Source of the DNA: Sulfurovum indicum
GTDB lineage: Bacteria; Campylobacterota; Campylobacteria; Campylobacterales; Sulfurovaceae
Direction: 5' to 3'
Assembly (NCBI RefSeq): GCF_014931715.1
Contig: NZ_CP063164.1
Coordinates: forward strand, 124,001-188,000
Length of the DNA: 64,000 nt
Shown: one piece after another, positions 7,980-16,146 of the stretch
How the letters are laid out: every line of letters starts with the position of its first letter
How positions within the stretch are numbered: position 1 is the stretch's first letter
The notes under the pieces: generated by a model
What the model saw: the letters and a program-made list of their open reading frames with translations, nothing else
Databases searched by the model: none
What the model was told of the DNA's origin: nothing
Made by a program: the position numbers and the translations under genes

Positions 7980-9155
7980 ATGACTGTAAAAAAGTACAAA
8001 CAGCTCACTATTTACGATATCTACTTTGATGAAGAGAGAAAACTACTTAAACCTGAAAAAGCAAATATCTCTAAAAAAGTTAGAGAGGGATATATCAATG
8101 CAGATTGGTTTAGGAAAACTTTATTTAATGCTACTTCTACTGGAGCTTGCATTAAATATAAAAAACCCAAAAGCATCTTCAATCAAAATGGGATTGAAAT
8201 ACTGGTGTCCCATTCCCTTAACCAGAAACATGCAGATGTTTTATCTATTTTATATACCGATAATTTACGTTTTAAAAAGATGAAACTCAAAGATGATGGA
8301 AGCTTCTATATTTATACAAGCTTATATCATATAGCTAAGAAGATGGGTTATAAAACCCCTAAAGGTGCAGTGCATAGAGTAAAAAGTTTACTGAATGATC
8401 TACGAGATACAGACTTTATCATCAAAAAAAAGATTCCAAACCATATAGACAAATATGATGAAATTAAAACAAAGATTCTAGGTGATTCTGAATACAGTAA
8501 TTTAGATGAAAGTTATAGGGTTGTGGTTGGTGGTAAAAGTGCAAGAGTCTTAGCAATGAGTGTGGCTGTACGAATTGATAAAGCACTCAATGAAAAGATA
8601 GTTGCTATCCCAGATAATAGATCTAAAATAAAGGCATTAATTCGATATATCTTATCTAATCAAAGTTCCAAATATGGTTATACACTTGAACGTATTTTTG
8701 AGCGATACAACATTGGACAAAAGCCTACTAAAAATGTATCACAAGAGCTTAAAAAGAAAAATGATGCGATGAATAGAAAAGATAAAAGTGTCTATAGAAA
8801 TCAACTAAGAGAACATCAAAAACTCTTAGAAGAACTCAATATTAGATTTGACGAAGAAGAGCAAAAAATCTACTATAAACAGCATAATCTTATTAGCTTT
8901 GATATGGGTATTGACCCTGTGCTTATTATGGCTCAAAATGAAGCCAATGGCACAGATAAATATATAGGCAAATGGATTAAATTACAAGATGAAACTTTAG
9001 CAAAAATTACAAATATTGAAGAGCTAAAAGATAACAAATTATCTGTAGATTTTTATATCCAACTAGAGGACAAAAAAGGAAAAATAAAAAGCATCTCAAG
9101 AGAAGAACTTGAAGATCTTTTTGATGAACATCTTAATGAATATTATGGTGTGTAA
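7980..9155 (+). CDS. plasmid-type replication initiator-like protein
   Basis: A 391-aa protein. Residues about 70-150 (LNQKHADVLSILYTDN, then SLYHIAKKMGYKTPKGAVHRVKSLLNDL) look like a first winged helix, and residues about 195-245 (IPDNRSKIKALIRYILSN, then YTLERIFERYNIG) like a second, which is the two-winged-helix plan of iteron-binding Rep proteins. The C-terminal 150 residues are charged and not recognised. Context supports replication: a small HTH gene upstream, oriT-like repeats and a relaxase-like gene downstream, and a 5 x 22-bp iteron array at 12230-12339. I am not certain of the family. Confidence 0.5.
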   Translation: MTVKKYKQLTIYDIYFDEERKLLKPEKANISKKVREGYINADWFRKTLFNATSTGACIKYKKPKSIFNQNGIEILVSHSLNQKHADVLSILYTDNLRFKKMKLKDDGSFYIYTSLYHIAKKMGYKTPKGAVHRVKSLLNDLRDTDFIIKKKIPNHIDKYDEIKTKILGDSEYSNLDESYRVVVGGKSARVLAMSVAVRIDKALNEKIVAIPDNRSKIKALIRYILSNQSSKYGYTLERIFERYNIGQKPTKNVSQELKKKNDAMNRKDKSVYRNQLREHQKLLEELNIRFDEEEQKIYYKQHNLISFDMGIDPVLIMAQNEANGTDKYIGKWIKLQDETLAKITNIEELKDNKLSVDFYIQLEDKKGKIKSISREELEDLFDEHLNEYYGV

Positions 9156-9280
9156 TTTTACACACAACAAGCGTAGTGCGTAGTAAGTGTGTGCAAACAC
9201 ACATGCATCAAAATCAAACGAACTTGGGAGTTGATTTTCATACAGCATCTTGCAGAAGTGCTAGTATGCATATTAGCACT
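9148..9280. other. cluster of inverted repeats, candidate origin of transfer
   Basis: Four perfect inverted repeats lie between the rep-like and relaxase-like genes: GTGTGTAA/TTACACAC (9148-9165, overlapping the rep stop codon), GTGTGT/ACACAC (9187-9202), AAAATCAA/TTGATTTT (9210-9238) and AGTGCTA/TAGCACT (9257-9280). Short inverted repeats directly upstream of a mobilisation gene are the usual look of an oriT. The nick site cannot be placed. Confidence 0.45.
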
Positions 9281-9340
9281 ATTGCATAGATACTATATGT
9301 TTTTTGAACTCCACAAGCTACATTCAAAAAAGGATTAAAA

Positions 9341-10495
9341 ATGGCAAAATCAAGTATGAACTCACAATCCGCACCAACTACAAGTGGTGGACACACAGAA
9401 GCAGAAATGATGAGAGAGTTTTTACCAGAGTACTTGCTCGAAAGAGATAAAAACTTTAGTGGGAATATGTATAAAGACTATGGTCTAAAACCACAAGAGT
9501 ATTTAGAAAAAGCCAAGGTTGCAGCTAAAGAGAAAACAGGTAGAAAAATGCAGACAAAGGCGATTGAAAATTTTCTACAGGATTCTGTGATAAATTTAGA
9601 AAAACATCACACCATAAAAGACATTGAAAATCTCTTTTCAAATCTCAATAAAAGGTTTGGTGGATTCAAGGTTTTTAAAATTGCTATTCATCATGATGAA
9701 GGAGTTTTTTTAGATACAAAACATAATGTGAAAGATCTTGAATATGATAGTGAAAATCTTAAGTGGTATAAAGATGAAGAAGATGTCACATTAGAAGTTA
9801 CGGACTATGCACCCAATAGAAATATTTTTTATAATGAAATAGATAATCATTGGTATTTTGATAAAGCTTTTTTACATAGAGCTGATATTAGCAAGCTTCA
9901 AAAACATATTAACTATCATGCCCATGTCCAGTACACGAAATTTAACATGGAGTTTGGTAAAAATCCACGACTTAGAAAAGCAGAAATGTCTGAGCTGCAG
10001 ACTATTGTGGCTGATTCATTAAAAATGGAGCGTGGAGAGGTTTGGAGCAAAAGAAGAAGGCAAACACATTGGCAGAGAAAAGAAGCTCATGATCAGCAAC
10101 GTGAAATCATTGCTAAACTTAAAGATGAGCTTAACACTAAACTCACTGCAATGCAAGAGAAGTTGGACAAAAAAGGTAAAGTCTCCAAAACAGATATTTC
10201 AGAGCTAAAAGAGATGCATAGGCAGGAGATGATTAAAAGTAAAGAGATTTATACGCCAGAGCAGTACCAATCTTTAAATGCTCTTTACAAGCAGGCAGTA
10301 GAAGATAATAAAGCTAAAGCGTTTGATCTAGTAAAATTTGAGTATGAAGTAGAACAATTAAAGCATGAAAATTCTATGTTAGAAGAAGACCTTGAAGAGA
10401 GTCTTGGTGAAGCGTATTTGGTAGAAGAGTCATGGAATCCAGATATAGAAGGTGTTAAAACGAGTGAAGTTCTATATAAAGACCTGTATGGGTAA
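9341..10495 (+). pseudogene. 5' part of MobV/Pre-like relaxase gene, split by IS insertion
   Basis: This frame gives 384 aa. Residues about 100-205 contain KIAIHHDEG and later INYHAHVQYTKFN; the His-x-His in NYHAHVQY with a preceding HxDE is the signature of MobV-type (plasmid recombination enzyme) relaxases. The C-terminal half is a long coiled coil. The frame ends 5 bp into the insertion element at 10491; after removing that element it continues at 11689 for a total of about 522 aa. The relaxase motifs are upstream of the break, so a truncated protein may keep nicking activity, but the full gene is interrupted. Confidence 0.75.
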
Positions 10496-10529
10496 TCCTC
10501 CCATTTCCCAACCCCTCCAAAAGTAGAGA

Positions 10530-11357
10530 CTAAGCTGCAAGAGCCAACTTCTGTTTGGGAGTGATCCCGCCTATTGCCATGTTAGGGCGTTCGTTATTAT
10601 ATACCCAAAGCCATTTGGTTGCAAATTCTCTTACCTCCTCGATTGTGTTAAAGATGTATTGATTAAGCCAATCATATCGAACAGTACGGTTGTAGCGTTC
10701 GATATAGGCATTCTGCTGCGGTTTGCCTGGTTGGATATACTCCAGCTTGATCTTTTGCTTTTTAGCCCAATTTTGTAATGCTGTAGAGATATATTCCGGA
10801 CCATTATCACACCGTATGATCTTAGGCTTACCTCTCCATTCAATAATTCTCTTCAAAGATCTTATAACTCTTTGTGAAGGCAATGAGAAGTCTGCTTCAA
10901 TTTCCAATCCTTCACGATTATAGTCATCAATCACATTAAAGAGCCTGAAGCTTCTACCGTCACTGAGATTATCATGCATGAAATCCATTGACCATACTTC
11001 ATTGGGTGCAGTTGGTACACTCAGAGGCTCTGGTGCTTCCCTTTTGATACGTTTTTTAGGCTTGATCCTGAGATTGAGCTCCAGTTCTTTGTAGATGCGG
11101 TAAACTCGCTTATGGTTCCACTTATACCCTTTGACATTTCTCAAATATAAAAAGCACAATCCAAAGCCCCAGTTTCGCTGGTTATGCGTTAAGCGTATCA
11201 GCCAATCGGCTATAATCTCATTTTCCTCATTGAGTTTAGCTTCATACCTGTAACAGTATTCACTGATTCTAAAGGCTTTACAGGCTAAACGGACAGTTAC
11301 TTGTTTTTCTTGAACAGCCCTCATAGCCATCTTCTTACGCAAAGATGGCTTTACCAC
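10530..11357 (-). CDS. IS3-family transposase OrfB (DDE integrase core)
   Basis: 275 aa. An N-terminal HTH_21-like segment ([31 protein letters not shown]) precedes an rve integrase core with the three catalytic acidic residues visible in [17 protein letters not shown] and [10 protein letters not shown]. It is normally made as an OrfAB fusion by -1 frameshifting at the A7G run overlapping the orfA end. OrfB alone starts at 11357, overlapping orfA by 7 bp. It has all motifs expected of an active transposase. Confidence 0.93.
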   Translation of the reverse strand: MVKPSLRKKMAMRAVQEKQVTVRLACKAFRISEYCYRYEAKLNEENEIIADWLIRLTHNQRNWGFGLCFLYLRNVKGYKWNHKRVYRIYKELELNLRIKPKKRIKREAPEPLSVPTAPNEVWSMDFMHDNLSDGRSFRLFNVIDDYNREGLEIEADFSLPSQRVIRSLKRIIEWRGKPKIIRCDNGPEYISTALQNWAKKQKIKLEYIQPGKPQQNAYIERYNRTVRYDWLNQYIFNTIEEVREFATKWLWVYNNERPNMAIGGITPKQKLALAA

Positions 11358-11617
11358 TTTTTTTCCAAAGCCTCCTGTACGATCTCTGCTTTTAAACGCT
11401 CTTCTGCATACATCTTTTTTAGACGACGGTTTTCCTCTTCAAGCTCTTTGAGCCGCTTCATCAAGGAAGCATCCATACCTCCATACTTAGATCGCCAGTT
11501 ATAAAAGGTCGCACTACTTATACCATGCTCTCTACAAATTTCAGGAACCGGTATTCCGCTTTCTGCCTGTTTTAAAATTGATAGTATCTGTGTATCACTA
11601 AATCGTGACTTCTTCAT
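11351..11617 (-). CDS. IS3-family transposase OrfA (HTH)
   Basis: 88 aa, with a HTH_Tnp_1 domain ([18 protein letters not shown], then [21 protein letters not shown]) and a C-terminal leucine-zipper-like coiled coil ([15 protein letters not shown]). It binds the terminal inverted repeats and forms the N-terminal half of the frameshifted transposase. The last codons, GAA AAA AAG TGG TAA, contain the slippery sequence. The start is preceded by AAGGAG on the minus strand. Confidence 0.92.
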   Translation of the reverse strand: MKKSRFSDTQILSILKQAESGIPVPEICREHGISSATFYNWRSKYGGMDASLMKRLKELEEENRRLKKMYAEERLKAEIVQEALEKKW

Positions 11618-11688
11618 AGAAAATCTCCTTATAATATTTTACTGGAATTTTCTACTTTTGGGAAGATTGGGTTTTTGGGAGGATTACC

Positions 11689-12111
11689 TATGAATCTGAA
11701 AAAGAAGAAAAAGAAGAGTTAGAAGAAGCTGTTGAAGAGCGTAATAAGTATATTAAGGACTTAGAAGATGGGTATAGCAAAATAGAAACGCATCTTTTTG
11801 GTAAAGATGAATCAAGAGCTATAAATACCATAGTAACTAAGGTTTCCATACTGCAAAGCATGGTTAGTAAATTTGTGAACTTGATTGAGTTTGTGAAAGA
11901 AAGAGTTCCTCTTATCTCGACTATGTTTAGTATAGCTGATAAAGAACTTATAAAAGATGCTATTAAAATAACAAAACAGGCTCAAAATGCCTTAGAAGAT
12001 GAAAATACAGGTAAAGAGGCATCTAACATAAAAAAAGAGACTACAAGCGATTCTGGGCAATCAAATAAATCTAAAAAATCTCGTCCTCAACGAGAAAAAA
12101 GGAAAATTTAA
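11689..12111 (+). pseudogene. 3' part of split relaxase-like gene
   Basis: After the target duplication TATG the frame of the gene at 9341 resumes without a stop (Tyr-Glu-Ser-Glu-Lys-Glu...) and runs 139 codons to 12111. The segment is a coiled coil followed by a polar, basic tail (KSRPQREKRKI). An internal ATG at 11860 would give an 83-aa open frame, but I regard it as the tail of the relaxase and not as an independent gene. Precise loss of the IS plus one TATG would restore the full protein. Confidence 0.75.
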
Positions 12112-12131
12112 AAGCTCTCAAAGCTTTTTTT
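12111..12131 (+). terminator. rho-independent terminator after the mobilisation gene
   Basis: AAAGCT (12111-12116), loop CTCAA, AGCTTT (12122-12127), running into eight T. It lies 0 bp after the TAA at 12109-12111. Confidence 0.55.
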
Positions 12132-12177
12132 GGATTTTTTCTTTTTCTGCACTAATAGAGAACCGTTAGTTCTCTAT

Positions 12178-12214
12178 AGTACTATGTTCTAAGAACAGTA
12201 CTATATATAGTACT
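12178..12214. repeat. AGTACT palindromes preceding the iterons
   Basis: AGTACT occurs three times (12178, 12197, 12209). The last two form the perfect 18-bp palindrome AGTACTATATATAGTACT (12197-12214), and the first two flank TGTTCT-A-AGAACA. This symmetric, AT-rich block sits just upstream of the iteron array and could be an origin element or operator. Confidence 0.6.
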
Positions 12215-12229
12215 AATAAATATCATACC

Positions 12230-12339
12230 TCGATGGTAACAATGTAATATATCAAGGGTAACAGGGTAATACGTCGATGGTAACACTCTAATATATCAGT
12301 GGTAACAATGTAATACATGAGTGGTAACATTGGGTATTT
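12230..12339 (+). repeat. five tandem 22-bp iterons
   Basis: Five head-to-tail units of exactly 22 bp start at 12230, 12252, 12274, 12296 and 12318. Each has the core GGTAACA at the same offset, followed by TAATAY in units 1-4; the last unit is degenerate at its 3' end. No spacers are present, so this is not a CRISPR array. Iterons of 22 bp are typical of Rep-binding plasmid origins. The stretch 12340-12450 that follows is AT-rich with no supported gene, so 12112-12450 as a whole may be a replication origin or a control region for the defence genes downstream. Confidence 0.75.
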
Positions 12340-12450
12340 TTTTGGAAGGGAATAGCATATTTGATAAAACTATTTAAAATATGCGAATAGATGACTATAT
12401 AAAACTCTGAATAATTTTGGATAGAATATAGTTAATAATCAAAAGAAGGT

Positions 12451-12504
12451 ATGAAAAATATACGTAATAAAGTTATATTTGGAGTTGCAGAGGGAGACTT
12501 TTAA
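12451..12504 (+). CDS. possible 17-aa leader peptide coupled to lmuA-like gene
   Basis: ATG at 12451 follows AAAAGAAGG. The frame MKNIRNKVIFGVAEGDF ends in TAA that shares its last A with the ATG of the next gene (TAATG). Such overlap allows translational coupling. There is no homology evidence; it may be a chance frame. Confidence 0.25.
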   Translation: MKNIRNKVIFGVAEGDF

Positions 12505-13568
12505 TGAATAATGATAATCCCTTACTTGCTTCACAAAGAGAAAAAGCAGGTTCTGAAACTTTTGGAAAATATTTGTATCAATATCATTGGGCACTTTATC
12601 GAGTTTTAAAAGAACATGAGGAAGGAAAAGAATACGCAGTATTTGTAGAATTACATGAAGATGTTGTCTTAGCGACTTCTTTAGATAAAAATCTAGCTAA
12701 TTTTGAATTTTCTCAAATAAAAACTACAAAAGCAAATTTTACTCAAAATAGCCTTGTTAAAATTGGTAAACAAAATTCTGTTTTAGGCAAATTAATTGAT
12801 AGTAGTACAAAACAAAAATTCGCAGATTCAATTACAAAGATAAATCTTGTTTCAACGGGAGGATTTAATAAGGATTTTCATCCTAAAGGCTTAGATTTAG
12901 AAGATATCTGTATTAGTGATATTCCTGTTGATAATATGTCTGTGTTATGTAGTGAGATTATGAAAGAGCTTTCATTGCAATGTTTTCCTATTAATTTACA
13001 TTTTATTACTCCCGAGTTACCAGAAAAAGGTTTTCAAGATTCTATAATTGGGTATATATCAAAAGTTGTTTCTAAACTTTACCCAGATTCCATGACACAA
13101 GCAGAATATATCTATAGACCATTATATGACGAGTTAACAAGAAAAGGTATTGTTAAAAATGATTTTAAAGAATGGGAAGAGCTTTTAGATAAAAAAGCAT
13201 TAACTTCTATAACTGTTAATAAAGTTATTAGACAGTTTACGAAGAGAAAAGATGATGATAAAATTTTTAGAGAATTAGATGAAATTTTGAAAGAGTTAGG
13301 GTTAAATACTATACAGCGGAAAAGTTGGATAAAGTCTTTTGAAAGATATTATTTAAATCGTATTGGAAATAAAACATTGCATCAATTAGATATTCAAAAA
13401 GAAATTGAAGTTAATATAAATGATTGTAATGATGAAATTTCTCAACTGATTGATCTTTGTTTAATAAATTTATCTCAAAATGTCAAAGAAAAATTTAATG
13501 AGGAAAAAGATATAAAAACAGCAATTATATGTGAATTTATTTTGAAGGACATAGAATGCAAAGAGTAG
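12504..13568 (+). CDS. DUF4297/Cap4-type nuclease, Lamassu LmuA-like
   Basis: 354 aa. The N-terminus (FGKYLYQYHWALYRVLKEHEEGKEYAVFVELHEDVV) matches the DUF4297 (Cap4) dsDNA-endonuclease domain. Active-site residues of its PD-(D/E)xK fold are visible: Asp53 and the Gln-Ile-Lys at 71-73 (EFSQIKTT). The remaining 200 residues are helical and not recognised. No CD-NTase is nearby, so it is not CBASS Cap4. Instead the next gene is an SMC/Rad50-like ATPase, which is the LmuA-LmuB layout of Lamassu, where the ATPase senses foreign DNA and releases the nuclease. No lmuC is seen. It is preceded by GAGGGAG. Confidence 0.7.
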   Translation: MNNDNPLLASQREKAGSETFGKYLYQYHWALYRVLKEHEEGKEYAVFVELHEDVVLATSLDKNLANFEFSQIKTTKANFTQNSLVKIGKQNSVLGKLIDSSTKQKFADSITKINLVSTGGFNKDFHPKGLDLEDICISDIPVDNMSVLCSEIMKELSLQCFPINLHFITPELPEKGFQDSIIGYISKVVSKLYPDSMTQAEYIYRPLYDELTRKGIVKNDFKEWEELLDKKALTSITVNKVIRQFTKRKDDDKIFRELDEILKELGLNTIQRKSWIKSFERYYLNRIGNKTLHQLDIQKEIEVNINDCNDEISQLIDLCLINLSQNVKEKFNEEKDIKTAIICEFILKDIECKE

Positions 13569-13610
13569 AAAATTATAAACTGCTAATAAGAAACTTAAGG
13601 AATAAACATA

Positions 13611-15329
13611 ATGAAAAACTTATACTTCAAACAACTGCTACTACTGTCAAATTCCCAAAAATCTGCAAATCTATTCGAGTTCAAAAAAGGGTACAATCTA
13701 ATAACAGCGAATGATAATAGTGTAGGGAAATCAACTTTAGTTAAGTTGTTATTATGGGCAATGGGATGTGAACCAGAACTCGATGGTACATGGAAAAGTT
13801 TAGATTGTAAAGTATTACTTCATTTTTCAATTAATGAAATCAATTATTCTGTGCTTAGAGATGCAAATCTCATATATTTAAAAGAGGGAGATAAAGATTT
13901 TATAAAATTTACTAGTATTTCTGGAGATTATTCTAAAGTTTTTTCCCAACTAGTTGATTTTAAAGTTTTACTTCCTGATAGATCTGAAGATACCCAACTT
14001 ATTACGCCACCACCAGCATATTATTTTTTACCATTTTATATAGATCAAAAAAGGAGCTGGGCAAAAGCATGGGATAATTTTGAAAAGTTAACACAATTAG
14101 CTAACTGGAATCCAACTGTTATTAAATATCATGTTGGCTATTTACAAGCAAAACATTTTGAATATGAGGAAGAGTATCATATTGAACAAAAGAAAATAAA
14201 AGAATATATGCATGAAGTTGAAAAAATAGATTATGCTCTTGAGGTTGTTACTTCACATACGATAAATGCAGGGAATACAGAAGTTACTTTAGATTCAACA
14301 GTCTTTGAAGATATGACGCAGGAAATACAGAAAGAGTTACTTGATTTGTCAAATCAACAGGAGGATATTTTAAATAATTTATCAAATGTTATGTCAGATA
14401 AAGCCTATTTGGAACACCAAAAATCACTTGCTGAACATTTAATGAAAGAATTAGATAAAGATTATGTTTTTAGTGTAGAAAATATCGATAGTGATGAAGT
14501 AGAATGCCCTCTATGTGGAGTGATACATGAAAATTCTTTAGTTAACAGAGCTTCAATTCTTTCAGATAAGGAACAAGCAAATGAACAGTTAATTACTATT
14601 GATAGTAAATTAAAAACAGTAAATAATAAAATCATAAATTTAAGAAAAAAATCTACAGATATTAAATCTAAAATTAATGAAATAAATGCGAAATATACAG
14701 TAACGGATGAATCTAAACAACTTCAATTAAATGAAGTAATTGAAACTTTTGCATATCAATCTATTGATAGAAATATAAAAGAAACAAAGAAAGAAAAATT
14801 ATTAGATATTGAGGATTGTAAAGAAAACCAAAAATCAATTAAGAAAGATCAATCAAAATTATTACCAAAAGAAAGAAAAGATGATATCAATAATGCTTTT
14901 ATGGATTTATTAAAAACATATATTAAAATTTTAGATGTTGAAGAACTTAGTTTAGCAAAAGTTAACACACCTCTAAATTATAACCCTATAATAAAAGAAG
15001 GAGGTGCAGCAGAAGGGGCTCGTGGTATTTTAGCATATTACCTTGCCATCTATTCGCTTTCTGATATGTATGCAGATGAAGTAATATCTCCTCTTATTAT
15101 TGATACACCAAATCAACAAGAACAGTCTCATAAAAACTATGAAAATATTATGAAGCTTATAACTACGAAAATACCTTCTGACAAACAGGTAATTATGTGT
15201 GCTATGGAAAATAATATTTTAAAGGAATATGAAGAACAGGCAAATATAATTAATTTAGATAAGAGTAAGCTTTTGAAAAAATCAAAATATACGCAGATAA
15301 AAACTATTTTTGATGAAATTGAGGGATAG
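13611..15329 (+). CDS. SMC/Rad50-like ATPase, Lamassu LmuB-like
   Basis: 572 aa with an ABC-ATPase head split by a coiled coil. Walker A is NDNSVGKST (34-42). A Q-loop region lies near YIDQKRSW (about 145). Coiled coils at about 185-290 and 310-420 flank a zinc-hook-like CPLCG near residue 299. A degenerate signature GGAAEGARG is near 464 and Walker B is SPLIIDTPNQQ near 492. At 572 aa it is short for a Rad50 but usual for defence SMC proteins. It follows the DUF4297 gene by 42 bp in the same orientation, so the pair forms a two-gene operon. Very AT-rich. Confidence 0.72.
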   Translation: MKNLYFKQLLLLSNSQKSANLFEFKKGYNLITANDNSVGKSTLVKLLLWAMGCEPELDGTWKSLDCKVLLHFSINEINYSVLRDANLIYLKEGDKDFIKFTSISGDYSKVFSQLVDFKVLLPDRSEDTQLITPPPAYYFLPFYIDQKRSWAKAWDNFEKLTQLANWNPTVIKYHVGYLQAKHFEYEEEYHIEQKKIKEYMHEVEKIDYALEVVTSHTINAGNTEVTLDSTVFEDMTQEIQKELLDLSNQQEDILNNLSNVMSDKAYLEHQKSLAEHLMKELDKDYVFSVENIDSDEVECPLCGVIHENSLVNRASILSDKEQANEQLITIDSKLKTVNNKIINLRKKSTDIKSKINEINAKYTVTDESKQLQLNEVIETFAYQSIDRNIKETKKEKLLDIEDCKENQKSIKKDQSKLLPKERKDDINNAFMDLLKTYIKILDVEELSLAKVNTPLNYNPIIKEGGAAEGARGILAYYLAIYSLSDMYADEVISPLIIDTPNQQEQSHKNYENIMKLITTKIPSDKQVIMCAMENNILKEYEEQANIINLDKSKLLKKSKYTQIKTIFDEIEG

Positions 15330-15406
15330 ATTATCTATCTCTCACATAAACCTTATAACCAGGCTCAGTATCATAAAGATCCTTATCTCTTCACGATACT
15401 CTGTCA

Positions 15407-15670
15407 TTAAGAATCCTTCTGAGAAATAATTTCCATTTCTTCTTCAATAATGATAGAAAGCTTTGTTGAATAAAGAGCCTTATTGTATTTTATGTTTCTA
15501 GTCGTTGTATAGTGGTTCTCATTAATTTTTTTACGTTTGGCTTGTTGTACAGTAAATGTTTCAAAGTTAATATATTTAATTTGTTGGATCTCTCCATCCT
15601 CATCAATAATATGCACGTCACGAAGTAACTCTCTTGCTTTAAAAAGTTTATCTACATTAATTACTTTCAT
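15407..15670 (-). CDS. hypothetical protein, 87 aa
   Basis: Unrecognised, strongly charged protein (KVINVDKLFKARELLRDV at the start, IIIEEEMEII at the end) without membrane segments. A modest AAAAAGG precedes the ATG at 15670. It is convergent to the SMC-like gene and divergent from the XRE gene at 15799. It could be an accessory of either defence unit or a false call. The minus-strand stretch between the SMC gene and here (15330-15406) has no gene. Confidence 0.45.
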   Translation of the reverse strand: MKVINVDKLFKARELLRDVHIIDEDGEIQQIKYINFETFTVQQAKRKKINENHYTTTRNIKYNKALYSTKLSIIIEEEMEIISQKDS

Positions 15671-15747
15671 ATTAACCTTTTTTATTAATTTTTATAAGAG
15701 AGTTTTCCTCTCTGTATCATTTTATTATGACAAAGAAGAGCTTAAAT

Positions 15748-15765
15748 AATGACTAGTGAGTCATT
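15748..15765. promoter_or_regulatory. C-box-like operator AATGACT-N4-AGTCATT
   Basis: A perfect 7-bp inverted repeat with a 4-bp spacer (AATGACT AGTG AGTCATT), 33 bp upstream of the ATG of an XRE protein. GACT...AGTC half-sites are the hallmark of C-protein boxes that time restriction-modification expression, although those usually have a 3-bp spacer. Probably the operator of the gene at 15799. Confidence 0.45.
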
Positions 15766-15798
15766 GTAATAGTTTACTGATACATATATCATTACTCC

Positions 15799-16041
15799 AT
15801 GACTTCAGAAAAGCTAAATAAAATTACCGAAGAGACGCTAGATAGGGTTTCTAAGAATGTGGTTAAATACAGAAAAGAAAAAAACTACTCACAACTACAA
15901 TTAGCTTTAGACATAGGACTAACAGGTAATGCTTTCATAGCAAGAGCAGAGAACAGAACTAACAATGCTCATTTTAATATTGAACATCTTGTAAAAATAT
16001 CTACTGTATTAGATGTAGAAATTTCTAAATTTTTTCAATAG
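15799..16041 (+). CDS. XRE-family controller-like HTH protein, 80 aa
   Basis: A single helix-turn-helix domain (NVVKYRKEKNYSQLQLALDIGLTGNAFIARAENRTNNAHFNIEHLVKISTVL) with the C-terminal DVEISKFF usual in XRE and C proteins. It ends 105 bp upstream of hsdR in the same orientation. There is no Shine-Dalgarno sequence before the ATG; a TATATC -10-like box lies 8 bases upstream, so the message may be nearly leaderless. Position and operator suggest that it times expression of the type I restriction genes, as C proteins do for type II systems (inference). Confidence 0.8.
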   Translation: MTSEKLNKITEETLDRVSKNVVKYRKEKNYSQLQLALDIGLTGNAFIARAENRTNNAHFNIEHLVKISTVLDVEISKFFQ

Positions 16042-16146
16042 CTTTTATGAATAATATACTATAGAGAACTCTAGGTATCTTTACGCTAAAATAAATCTTA
16101 AATAAAAATATTTCGTTTAAGTGTGACATCTTCATAAAGGCTTATT

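Larger units (their letters stand above)
10491..11688 (-). mobile_element. IS3-family insertion sequence (IS407-like group)
   Basis: 1198 bp. The ends are inverted: the left end reads GGTAATCCTCCCA and the right end, on the opposite strand, starts identically, and both continue to an ...AAAAGTAG block. It is flanked by the 4-bp target duplication TATG (10487-10490 and 11689-11692); 4 bp is typical for the IS407 group of IS3. It carries overlapping orfA and orfB in the minus orientation with a slippery A7G at 11357-11364. It looks complete and recent, since the interrupted frame is still open on both sides. Confidence 0.9.

Noticed and set aside
11860-12111. Independent 83-aa gene
   Set aside because: It is in frame with, and continuous with, the relaxase frame across the IS target duplication; the internal ATG has no good RBS.
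12230-12339. CRISPR array
   Set aside because: The 22-bp repeats are contiguous with no spacers and no cas genes are present; they are iterons.
12504-13568. CBASS Cap4 effector
   Set aside because: The DUF4297 domain fits, but no CD-NTase, HORMA or TRIP13 gene is nearby; the SMC-type neighbour points to a Lamassu-like system.
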